From assembly GCA_944349375.1 (NCBI GenBank), contig CALVMV010000001.1, forward strand, positions 124,001 through 188,000: a stretch of DNA of 64,000 nt, read 5' to 3'. Origin of the DNA: an uncultured Clostridia bacterium (GTDB lineage Bacteria; Bacillota; Clostridia; Christensenellales; UBA1242). Of this stretch, positions 1-7,002 are shown one piece after another (within the stretch, counting starts at the first letter, position 1; each line of letters opens with the position of its first letter). The translations under genes were made by a program, and so were the position numbers. The notes below the pieces were generated by a model. It ran no database searches. It saw nothing but the letters and a program-made list of their open reading frames with translations, and had not been told where the DNA came from.

Positions 1-700
1 ATGGGATTTCTATATTTTCATAATTCTTAGTTGCAATTGCTTTATCTATTTCATTATTTAATTGTTCTCTATCAACCATAAATCCTTTCGTATCTGAAAA
101 AACAGAAAACATATTTACATTATTTGGTTCAAACTTTATTTGTGATGAAACTGAATCTTTTTCAATTTCTTCACATATAGATTCTACCTTTTCTTGCATT
201 CCTCCAAACAAGTTCTCATACGAGATATTTACTTGAAGCCCTTCATTTTTTATTTTTCTTTCTATTTTCTTCTTTTCAAAAATGTTTCCTTCTCGTCCAT
301 AACTAAGAACTTCTTGCAGTGAATTGTCAATATCTCCCACATATTCAAAATCGCTTCCGTTTAATTCCCAACTTTTTCCGTTGCTTTCTAAGACAATTTT
401 TGCATTTGCCATTTCATTTGTAAGGGAAGAACTTACTAAAGCAGAAGCTTCATCTTTGGTTAAACCAGAAATATCTATGCCGTTCACTTTTGTGTTATGA
501 AAATAAGTTGTTTTTTCGCTTACGGGATCACCAAAATAAAATTGGCAAAAAAGAACTAATCCTACTGCCAAAATGCAAACAGAAAAAAGCCATATAGCTG
601 AAGACTTTTTACCTTTTTGTTTATTTTCACTTTTTTCTAAATTTTTTTTGTTATTTTCAAGTTTTTTTTCGTTTTTGGCTTCTTTTTTTGTTTTATTCAC
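1..700 (-). CDS. Peptidoglycan-binding (PG_binding_4) membrane protein, VanW or L,D-transpeptidase type, C-terminus outside the window
   Basis: This is the N-terminal part, about 233 codons, of a gene that runs off the left edge. It starts at a GTG at 698-700 with AAAGGAG 6-8 bases upstream. A very Lys/Asn-rich cytoplasmic tail of about 40 residues is followed by one membrane helix (AIWLFSVCILAVGLVLF) and an extracellular part containing VNGIDISGLTKDEA, the typical opening of the PG_binding_4 domain. In that family this domain precedes a VanW or an L,D-transpeptidase (YkuD) catalytic domain, and which of the two follows here cannot be seen. It probably acts on the outer face of the membrane in cell-wall modification. 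It is divergent from the next gene. The reading frame is open throughout the visible part. Confidence 0.75.
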   Translation of the reverse strand, partial: MNKTKKEAKNEKKLENNKKNLEKSENKQKGKKSSAIWLFSVCILAVGLVLFCQFYFGDPVSEKTTYFHNTKVNGIDISGLTKDEASALVSSSLTNEMANAKIVLESNGKSWELNGSDFEYVGDIDNSLQEVLSYGREGNIFEKKKIERKIKNEGLQVNISYENLFGGMQEKVESICEEIEKDSVSSQIKFEPNNVNMFSVFSDTKGFMVDREQLNNEIDKAIATKNYENIEIP

Positions 701-775
701 TTTTTTCTCCTTTGTTGTATTATCTGTTTAAAAAGAAAAAATATGCTTTTACAAAAGAATATATTTTACCTTAAT

Positions 776-790
776 TGATATTCTAAAATT
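776..790 (+). promoter_or_regulatory. Extended -10 promoter, predicted leaderless start
   Basis: TG-A-TATTCT (-10 at 779-784) is followed by exactly 6 nt and the ATG at 791. No Shine-Dalgarno sequence is present. No convincing -35 is visible at 17 nt, but the TGn extension could compensate. Confidence 0.45.
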
Positions 791-1507
791 ATGAATCCTA
801 AGTTTAAAACATTTTTAAAAATATTACTTGTTGTTTTTGTTTCGGCAGTTGTTATTGTTGGGACATATTTAATTTTGCTTTACACAGGATTATGGGAAAA
901 ATTAAATTCAGTGGAAAAACTCAAATCTTTTATTTTGGAACAAGGAATTTGGGGAAGAGTGTTTTTTGTTTTTTTGCAATTTATTCAGGTTGCTTTTTTA
1001 CCTATCCCATCTCCACTTGTTGTGGTGGCTGGGAGTTTAATTTATGGACCTTTTCAAGCCTCTTTGTTATCGCTTGCCGGTATCTTACTAGGCAGTGCAG
1101 TAGCTTTTGCGATAGGTAGAATTTTTGGGAAAAAAGTGGTTTCCTTTATGGTGGGAAAAGACAATCAAAAAAAATGGTCATCATATTTAAGCAATGCAAA
1201 ATATAGTTTTGTATTAATGATGCTTCTGCCTCTTTTTCCTGATGATGTTTTGTGTATGGTTGCTGGACTTACAGATATGAGCTGGACATTTTTTATGGTT
1301 ACACAATTAATTACTAGAACAATTGGAATTTTTACAATGAGTTTTCTTTCAGTAGGCGACATAATACCTTTTTCAGGTTGGGGAATATATGTTTGGATTT
1401 TAATAGGTCTTTTTGCAGTTTTGGCTATTTATTTTTCTATAAAATATAATAAAGAAATTGAAAACTTAATTTACAAAGTTTTTAAGAAAAAGAAAGCTGT
1501 TAAATAA
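791..1507 (+). CDS. TVP38/TMEM64 (VTT domain) family membrane protein
   Basis: This 238-residue integral membrane protein belongs to the SNARE-associated/DedA-like VTT superfamily. An N-terminal helix (residues 8-30) precedes the VTT core, which contains FLPIPSPLVVVAGSLIYGP at about 68-86, a glycine-rich helix and FGKKVV. A second membrane block lies at about 135-190 and a C-terminal helix at about 195-215. The tail is basic (KVFKKKKAVK). Family members are thought to act in lipid or undecaprenyl-phosphate handling across the membrane, but the substrate is not evident here. No Shine-Dalgarno sequence precedes the ATG, and a -10-like hexamer ends 6 nt upstream. Its 3' end overlaps by 8 bases the convergent LysM gene. 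Confidence 0.8.
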   Translation: MNPKFKTFLKILLVVFVSAVVIVGTYLILLYTGLWEKLNSVEKLKSFILEQGIWGRVFFVFLQFIQVAFLPIPSPLVVVAGSLIYGPFQASLLSLAGILLGSAVAFAIGRIFGKKVVSFMVGKDNQKKWSSYLSNAKYSFVLMMLLPLFPDDVLCMVAGLTDMSWTFFMVTQLITRTIGIFTMSFLSVGDIIPFSGWGIYVWILIGLFAVLAIYFSIKYNKEIENLIYKVFKKKKAVK

Positions 1508-1652
1508 TTAGTATTGTCCCTTCTTTAATATCTTTGGGAAGAATTTGATTTTTAATTAATAAAGATATAGAGCTTGTGTTGCAATTTTTAGCAATTTGCT
1601 CTATGTTTTCATTTTTATTGACTATATAATAAGGATTTATGTTTTTTTTCAT
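1500..1652 (-). CDS. 50-residue LysM-domain protein
   Basis: This small gene has ATG at 1652, preceded by AAAGAGGGG five bases upstream, and a TAA at 1500-1502. The product consists almost entirely of one LysM motif: it opens with YYIVNKNENIEQIAKNC and ends with KEGTILII, the usual LysM start and close. There is no signal peptide or membrane segment, so it is either cytoplasmic, as in the sporulation LysM proteins, or exported by another route. LysM modules bind GlcNAc-containing glycans such as peptidoglycan. It is convergent with the TVP38-type gene and overlaps its last 8 bases. The combination of RBS and domain makes it a likely real gene despite its size. Confidence 0.65.
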   Translation of the reverse strand: MKKNINPYYIVNKNENIEQIAKNCNTSSISLLIKNQILPKDIKEGTILII

Positions 1653-1712
1653 ATTGCCCCTCTTTAATAATATTTTTTGTTTTCTTAAAATATTTATATG
1701 GGGAGAGGTGCT

Positions 1713-3248
1713 ATGAAATCACTATTTAAAACTGTGGCTTTGATAACAATGTTTTCTGTTATCACTAGAGTTGTAGGCTTTCTTTTTAGAATTTTTCTTT
1801 CTCGTGAAGTTGGGGCTGAAGCTCTTGGTATTTATCAAGTGGCTTTTTCCGTGTTTATGGTTTTGATGACAATAATTGCTAGTGGATTGCCTCTAATTAT
1901 CTCTCGCATGGGATCATCATTTTCAATTTCAAAAGATAGCAAAAAAGAAAATTCTTTAGTTTCAACAGCATTACTTTTTGCATTCTTACTTTCTATAATT
2001 TTATGTATAGTTGTTTTGCTTTTTAGAGGTGTTTTTGCTTCTCTTTTTACTGATGAAAGATGTTTGCAAATTTTAATTATTATGCTTCCGAGTTTAATTT
2101 TTTCTGCGATTTATAGTGTGTTTAGAGGCGCCATGTGGGGCAAAGATAATTATTTTGCACTTTGTGCTAGTGAATTATATGAGCAAATTGTAAGAATTTT
2201 GTTATGTGTGATTTTGTTAGCTAATTCTATTGATGTTATGGAAAAAGCTTTTAATGTTGCTTGGTCATTAAATATAGCTTGTTTTTTATCTATGTTACTG
2301 GTTATCATTTTATATTTTTTCTATGGTGGAAAACTTGGCAAACCATCAAAGAAAATATTTAAACCTTTATTAAAACAATCAACTCCTATTACAGGCATAA
2401 GGGTTGCTGGAAGTTTTATTCAACCTTTGGTAGCAGTAATCTTACCTGCAAAGTTGATTAGTATTGGCTATACTTCATCACAAGCCATGAGTCTTTACGG
2501 AATTGCTGTCGGTATGACATTACCATTATTGTTTGTCCCAACAACTATTATTGGTTCTTTATCAACAGCTTTAATTCCTGATATGTCTAAAGCGGTCGCC
2601 CAAAATGATAAAGAACATATAGAAAACAGAATCAGGTCATCTGTTTTGTTTTCGTTAATTATTTCAGCTCTTTTTATTCCGGCATATTTAGCAATGGGAG
2701 AACTTGCAGGGATATTTTTATATGATAATGTTATGAGTGGAACATTGCTTCAAGCAGCAAGTTTTGTCCTTTTGCCTTTGGGACTAACTAACATAACTTC
2801 ATCATTACTAAACTCGCTAGGATATGAAGTAAAATCTTTTAAAAATTTTGTTCTTGGAACAATTGTAATGTTTTTAGCGATTTGGTTTTTATCTCCAGTT
2901 TTAGGAATAAACGCATTCATTTGGGGATTAGGTGGGAGCTATTTAGTAACAGGTTTATTAAATTTAATTATGCTTAAAAAGAAAACAGCTGTAAAATTAA
3001 AATTAACTAAAACTATTATAACTTTAATACTAATAATATTGCCAAGTGCGGCTTTGTGTGGCTTTGTTGTTGGAATATGCAATTATTTTCTACCATTATT
3101 TTTTACATTGTGTTTTGGTGGTGGTGTAAGTGTTGTTTCTTTTGTCCTTTTAGCTGCAGTGTTTGGAATAATTGATATAAAAAGTTTTGTGGTTAAGGCA
3201 AAAGATTATACAAAGTCAATTAAACTAAAAAAAGCAAAAAAAGTATAA
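1713..3248 (+). CDS. SpoVB/MurJ-like polysaccharide or lipid II flippase
   Basis: This 511-residue multi-pass membrane protein belongs to the MOP superfamily (MviN/MATE-like; stage V sporulation protein B type). The start is placed at 1713 because GGGGAGAGGTG lies 5-6 bases before it; the in-frame ATG at 1698 has no RBS. About 14 hydrophobic segments run through the protein, beginning with FKTVALITMFSVITRVVGF. The motif SREVGAEALGIYQVAFSVF near residue 35 is typical of SpoVB-type flippases. In spore formers this family flips lipid-linked cell-wall precursors, for the cortex in the case of SpoVB, while other members act in vegetative growth. The C-terminus is lysine-rich. The gene stands alone between a LysM protein and a YetF/DUF4363 pair. 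Confidence 0.85.
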   Translation: MKSLFKTVALITMFSVITRVVGFLFRIFLSREVGAEALGIYQVAFSVFMVLMTIIASGLPLIISRMGSSFSISKDSKKENSLVSTALLFAFLLSIILCIVVLLFRGVFASLFTDERCLQILIIMLPSLIFSAIYSVFRGAMWGKDNYFALCASELYEQIVRILLCVILLANSIDVMEKAFNVAWSLNIACFLSMLLVIILYFFYGGKLGKPSKKIFKPLLKQSTPITGIRVAGSFIQPLVAVILPAKLISIGYTSSQAMSLYGIAVGMTLPLLFVPTTIIGSLSTALIPDMSKAVAQNDKEHIENRIRSSVLFSLIISALFIPAYLAMGELAGIFLYDNVMSGTLLQAASFVLLPLGLTNITSSLLNSLGYEVKSFKNFVLGTIVMFLAIWFLSPVLGINAFIWGLGGSYLVTGLLNLIMLKKKTAVKLKLTKTIITLILIILPSAALCGFVVGICNYFLPLFFTLCFGGGVSVVSFVLLAAVFGIIDIKSFVVKAKDYTKSIKLKKAKKV

Positions 3249-3282
3249 ATTTTCATATTTTAAATTATTTTTGAAAGAACTG

Positions 3283-3296
3283 TTTATACTAAAGGC
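3283..3296 (+). promoter_or_regulatory. -10 element 6 nt from ATG, predicted leaderless start
   Basis: TATACT (3285-3290) precedes the ATG at 3297 by exactly 6 nt. TTTATACT (3283-3290) is also the right arm of an 8-base inverted repeat whose left arm, AGTATAAA (3242-3249), covers the upstream stop codon. The -35 is weak. Confidence 0.4.
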
Positions 3297-4010
3297 ATGG
3301 TAACAATAATTGTTCGTTCAATTTTAATTTACTGTATTGTTTTATTAGTATTTAGGCTTATGGGGAAAAGGCAAATCGGGCAAATGCAACCTTTTGAATT
3401 GGTTTTAACTTTGATTATCGCTGATTTGGCAACAATTCCTATGGCTGATATTTCTATTCCTGTTTTGCATGGAATTATACCTTTGTTGACCTTGGTTGTG
3501 TTGCATTTTTTATTAACTATTTTAACAAGGTTAAGCACAATTATTAGCAAAATTTTATCTGGAAAGCCTGTAATTCTTATCAATCCTAGTGGAATTGATT
3601 ATAAAGCTATGAAAAAATTAAATCTGACTATAGATGATATTTTTGCATCTCTTAGAGAAAAAGGTTTTTTTTCAATAGGGCAAGTTCAGTATGCGATTGT
3701 TGAAACCAATGGTAAGATTTCTGTTCTGCCAAAAGCAGATTTTGCACCTGTTACTTGTGGTTATGCTGGTATAAAAGCCAATGAGAGTTTTGTCCCTATT
3801 ACACTTGTTTGTGAAGGTAAATTGTTAAAAGAAAATATGGATTTAGCAAATATGCAAGAAAAAGAAGTTGCAGAGCTTGTAAAGAAAGAAGGAATGGCTA
3901 AAGTTAGTGATGTTTTAGTATTGACAATAGAACAATCGGGGAATGGCTATATCCAATTGAAAAAAGGGAAAGGAAAATCTTTTCAAGCTAAAAGGTTGGG
4001 TAGAGCATGA
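3297..4010 (+). CDS. YetF-family DUF421 membrane protein
   Basis: This 237-residue protein has three N-terminal membrane helices followed by a soluble alpha/beta domain. RLMGKRQIGQMQPFELVLTL (residues 21-40) is the DUF421 signature, also seen in YetF, YrbG and YkjA. The soluble part contains DDIFASLREKGFFSIGQVQYAIVE, also conserved in the family. YetF-type proteins are membrane proteins known from spore formers; their biochemical role is unsettled and I do not assign one. The gene overlaps the following DUF4363 gene by 4 bases, a pairing common in Clostridia that suggests joint function. No RBS is present at a usable distance, since AAAGG sits only 2 nt from the ATG. Confidence 0.85.
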   Translation: MVTIIVRSILIYCIVLLVFRLMGKRQIGQMQPFELVLTLIIADLATIPMADISIPVLHGIIPLLTLVVLHFLLTILTRLSTIISKILSGKPVILINPSGIDYKAMKKLNLTIDDIFASLREKGFFSIGQVQYAIVETNGKISVLPKADFAPVTCGYAGIKANESFVPITLVCEGKLLKENMDLANMQEKEVAELVKKEGMAKVSDVLVLTIEQSGNGYIQLKKGKGKSFQAKRLGRA

Positions 4011-4402
4011 AAGTTTTTCATTATATAAATTTTTTAATGATATTTATATTTTTAATTGTAATTTGTATTTTTGAAGAAACTTTGGTTTCTTCAACATTGA
4101 CTTTAGTTCAAGATGAATGTTATAAAATTGAAAATGCTATTGCAAACAAACAAAGTTTAAAAGAAATGGATATCGTTTTATTGGTTGACAATTTAGAATT
4201 TGATTGGATTGAGAATGAATCAAAATTATGCTATTTAGTAAATCATGCTTCAATAAAAGAATTGAGTTATGAAATTTCGCATTTAAAATCTTATTTAGCG
4301 ACCGATAAAATTGAAGACTTTAAAGCATCATTAGATGCTATTAAAATTTACTGCCATAATTATCTTCATTTTATGGGAGCAAATGTCCACAATATTTTAT
4401 AA
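4007..4402 (+). CDS. DUF4363-like membrane-anchored protein, partner of YetF
   Basis: This 131-residue protein has one N-terminal membrane anchor (residues 7-24) and a helical extracytoplasmic domain. It matches the DUF4363 pattern found immediately downstream of DUF421 genes: a short TM, then LVQDECYKIENAIANK and a second helical half ending in YLHFMGANVHNIL. Its ATG overlaps the stop of the YetF-type gene (ATGA), so it is probably translated by coupling. No enzymatic motif is visible. The assignment rests on context and overall pattern more than on strong motifs. Confidence 0.6.
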   Translation: MKVFHYINFLMIFIFLIVICIFEETLVSSTLTLVQDECYKIENAIANKQSLKEMDIVLLVDNLEFDWIENESKLCYLVNHASIKELSYEISHLKSYLATDKIEDFKASLDAIKIYCHNYLHFMGANVHNIL

Positions 4403-4426
4403 AAGTTTTCACAATATTCTATAAAT

Positions 4427-4461
4427 AAAAAAAGGTTTGCTTACCAAACCTTTTCTTTTTT
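4427..4461. terminator. Shared bidirectional terminator of convergent genes
   Basis: The stem AAAAGGTTTG (4430-4439) / CAAACCTTTT (4445-4454) has a 5-nt loop with an A-run before it and a T-run after it. It therefore works on both strands. The stop codon of the minus-strand gene (4441-4443) lies in the loop. Confidence 0.85.
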
Positions 4462-5520
4462 AACGCTTACAACAATTACGACTATCACTATTGCTAATAC
4501 ACCCAAACTTACTCCAACTATTATCCAAACTATTGTAGAAGGCTCAATAATATCTCCAGTCATTACTGCAACTTCTTCGGACTGAATTTTTATATTAGTA
4601 TAATCGTCTTCGTACACGCAGTAAACATTCCAGTTGCCAGAATGGTTGTTATCATCAAAATAAAATTCTTCGCCAGTTCTATCTATCGCATTATCTTCAT
4701 AAAGCCATTTTCCATATTCTATAAAGTCGCCTTTTCCTGCATCTGCTTGCGTTAAAACATAAGCGTTGTCTGAAAAATCTTTTCCATAAACATACCATAC
4801 AAAACAATTCTTATCAACATATTTTAAAGTAGAATCTGTGCCTACAACATAGAAAAGATATGCGTTATGCAAAGAAGATGTGGCGCTTGCTGTTTTATAA
4901 GCTATTTCTATAGTTGTGCCTGTTGTCAGGTGATCTGGTTCAACATAAAAATAGTTTGAAGTTGCAGTTGCACCATTTACATTTATTGTGAATTGATAAA
5001 CACCCCAACCTTGTGTAGTTACTTCTGTAGAAGAACCTTTGTCACTTAAATAAAATGAACTTGTTAAAAAATTATCAACATTGAAAGTGTATGAAGGCAG
5101 TGATGTATAATTTTCAGTAGTTGCACTCCAAACATTTTCGTAAGTTACAAATTCATCATTGTTAGGATTTGAGTCTAAGTATCCAGGATAATAACCTATA
5201 CTATATGTTATAGTATATTTGCCATCAGCTGAAAGGGGAGGCTCTTGTCCTTCTGGTAACTTTGAACTGTCAAAAGATATTTTAAAAGCTTGAAGTTGCT
5301 TCCAAAAATAAACAGGATTACCTTGAGTCTGGTCTTGAGTCAATGTTTCGCCTGCTCTTGCTATAGCTTCAACTTTAATGGTTCCATTTATTGATCCAGT
5401 ATCTTCAGCATTGGAATTAATTGCAAGTGGAGTGGAAGATATAAATAAGAATAATATTAATAAAACACTTAATATTGCTATAAAAATATTTGTTATATTT
5501 TTTGTGCTTATGTTTTTCAT
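4441..5520 (-). CDS. Secreted or cell-surface protein with C-terminal membrane anchor
   Basis: The 359-residue product has a signal peptide (basic MKNISTKN, hydrophobic IFIAILSVLLILFLFISS, probable cleavage after the alanine in NSNA). An extracellular region of about 280 residues, rich in Tyr, Thr, Asp and Asn and looking beta-rich, follows. A C-terminal helix (VWIIVGVSLGVLAIVIVVIVV) and the tail SVKKEKVW close it. The start is placed at 5520 because AAGGAG lies 6-7 bases before it; the in-frame ATG at 5547 lacks an RBS. There is no LPXTG motif, so the protein is probably held by the C-terminal helix. I do not recognise the family. It sits alone between convergent DUF4363 and divergent GlmU-like genes. 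Confidence 0.65.
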   Translation of the reverse strand: MKNISTKNITNIFIAILSVLLILFLFISSTPLAINSNAEDTGSINGTIKVEAIARAGETLTQDQTQGNPVYFWKQLQAFKISFDSSKLPEGQEPPLSADGKYTITYSIGYYPGYLDSNPNNDEFVTYENVWSATTENYTSLPSYTFNVDNFLTSSFYLSDKGSSTEVTTQGWGVYQFTINVNGATATSNYFYVEPDHLTTGTTIEIAYKTASATSSLHNAYLFYVVGTDSTLKYVDKNCFVWYVYGKDFSDNAYVLTQADAGKGDFIEYGKWLYEDNAIDRTGEEFYFDDNNHSGNWNVYCVYEDDYTNIKIQSEEVAVMTGDIIEPSTIVWIIVGVSLGVLAIVIVVIVVSVKKEKVW

Positions 5521-5612
5521 TGTTACTCCTTTTTTATATATTAACATAAAAAAAAATTTAATAAAAACAATTTCAAACTTTTTATTAAAAATTTGAAATT
5601 TTTAACTTTGAG

Positions 5613-5641
5613 TTGACAAATTGTCCTATAAAACTTATACT
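5613..5641 (+). promoter_or_regulatory. Sigma-A promoter giving a leaderless transcript
   Basis: TTGACA (5613-5618), a 17-nt spacer, TATACT (5636-5641), 6 nt, then ATG at 5648. The expected start site coincides with the A of the ATG. There is no Shine-Dalgarno sequence. Confidence 0.75.
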
Positions 5642-5647
5642 TAAATT

Positions 5648-6496
5648 ATGAATACGCAAGAAATAGATATAGAAATCTCTAAAAATCAAATCTCTTTTGA
5701 CTTAGACAGTTTGCAAGAGGAAGAAGAAAGCTCTACATTATCAGTTTTAAGTGTTAAAAATCTTGAATGGATAGCTCAAGAAGTCCTTTTTGTTGTTGTA
5801 AAATCAAAGCATGATGATTTTATCAAAAATTTTAATGATTTTTTGCTTTGTGGGAAAAGCATGATCGACTGGGTAAAAATGGCAGGAAATCACTGTCAAA
5901 CTATAGTGATTGAAGAAACTGAAAACTTAATTGAACAACTAAAAAATATTCAAACTGATAAAAAAATTATGGCTGTTTTTTACAGCGATACTCCACTTTT
6001 AGACAAAAGTCTTTTTAATGAAATTTTAAACTATTTCTCTATCAAGGGTTATAATGCTTTAAATTTAATTAGAGGTTGTATTTTTAAAATAGATTATTTA
6101 AAATCTATATATGATTTTGTACAAGCACCTTGTAGCAAATTCAATATCCATCAGCTTGAACCTATTTCTAGTGGTAAAATGCTTGCTTGTGCAATAAAAG
6201 AACTTAGAAAAAAAATAAATTCTTATCATTGTAAAAACGGTGTAATTTTATTAGAAGATAATATTAATATTGATGCGGATGTGGAAATTGACCCTGGTGT
6301 AATTATTTATGGTAACAATTCTATTGAAGGGCAAACAGTGATTTTTAGTGGTGCAATTTTAAAAAGAGGAAATATTATAAAAGATAGTATTATTGGAAAA
6401 AATGTGATTTTAGAGGCATCATATATTGAAAAAAGTAAAATTTCTGACGGGAAAATTATTTCGCCTTTTGAAAAAATAACAAATTCTTCATTATGA
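5648..6496 (+). CDS. Degenerate GlmU-like protein, nucleotidyltransferase fold plus partial hexapeptide repeat
   Basis: The 282-residue protein looks like a shortened, altered GlmU. SDTPLL (about 117-122) matches the GlmU metal-site region (GDVPLL). AIKELRKKINSYHCKNGVIL matches the linker helix (MRRRINEKHMLNGV), and it is followed by DADVEIDPGVIIYG and hexapeptide-like turns to ISPFEKI, where normal GlmU continues IGPFAHLRP. The N-terminal GxGTRMxS nucleotide loop is missing: the corresponding strand reads VLFVVVKSKHDDF. The C-terminal acetyltransferase repeats are absent. The gene occupies the place of glmU upstream of pth-mfd, as in Firmicutes. I infer a regulatory or scaffold role, or a changed substrate, rather than normal UDP-GlcNAc synthesis. 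It starts leaderlessly and overlaps pth by 4 bases. Confidence 0.65.
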   Translation: MNTQEIDIEISKNQISFDLDSLQEEEESSTLSVLSVKNLEWIAQEVLFVVVKSKHDDFIKNFNDFLLCGKSMIDWVKMAGNHCQTIVIEETENLIEQLKNIQTDKKIMAVFYSDTPLLDKSLFNEILNYFSIKGYNALNLIRGCIFKIDYLKSIYDFVQAPCSKFNIHQLEPISSGKMLACAIKELRKKINSYHCKNGVILLEDNINIDADVEIDPGVIIYGNNSIEGQTVIFSGAILKRGNIIKDSIIGKNVILEASYIEKSKISDGKIISPFEKITNSSL

Positions 6497-7002
6497 TAAT
6501 TGTTGTAGGACTTGGAAATATAGGTAGAGAATATGAAAATACCTATCATAATTTAGGGTTTATGGTAGTTGATAAACTTGCTCAAAAGTTGTCAACATCT
6601 TTTTCTATTTCAAAAGATAAATGTTTGCTGGCAAAAGCATTTTATAACGGACAAAACATTCTTTTAGCTAAGCCGACTACTTTTATGAATAATAGTGGAG
6701 AAGCTCTCACTCTTTTGAAAAGAAAATATAAAGACGGGAAATTTATTGTTGTTGTTGATGATATAGATTTGCCAGAAGGTAAATTAAGATATAGAGAAAA
6801 AGGAAGCAGTGGAACACACAACGGACTTCGTTCTATTGTTGCTAATATTGGTGAAGATTTTGCAAGAGTTAAAATAGGAATCGGACGAGATGTTTCAATG
6901 GATTTAGCAGACTTTGTATTATCGAAAATAAAAAACAAAGAACTATTTGAACAGGTTATTGAGCAAACTTGTGAAATGGTTTTGGAGAAGATATGTTCAT
7001 AG
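6493..7002 (+). CDS. pth: Peptidyl-tRNA hydrolase
   Basis: This enzyme cleaves peptidyl-tRNA released from stalled ribosomes and so recycles tRNA in the cytoplasm. At 169 residues it is slightly shorter than usual (about 185-195). The signatures are VGLGNIGREY with the binding Asn at 8, the catalytic His at 19 (YHNLGF), TFMNNSGEA, VVDDIDLPEGK containing the catalytic Asp, and GTHNGLRS containing the substrate-binding Asn. It overlaps the GlmU-like gene by ATGA and mfd by 10 bases, so the three form one tightly coupled operon in the order found in Firmicutes. Confidence 0.95.
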   Translation: MIIVVGLGNIGREYENTYHNLGFMVVDKLAQKLSTSFSISKDKCLLAKAFYNGQNILLAKPTTFMNNSGEALTLLKRKYKDGKFIVVVDDIDLPEGKLRYREKGSSGTHNGLRSIVANIGEDFARVKIGIGRDVSMDLADFVLSKIKNKELFEQVIEQTCEMVLEKICS

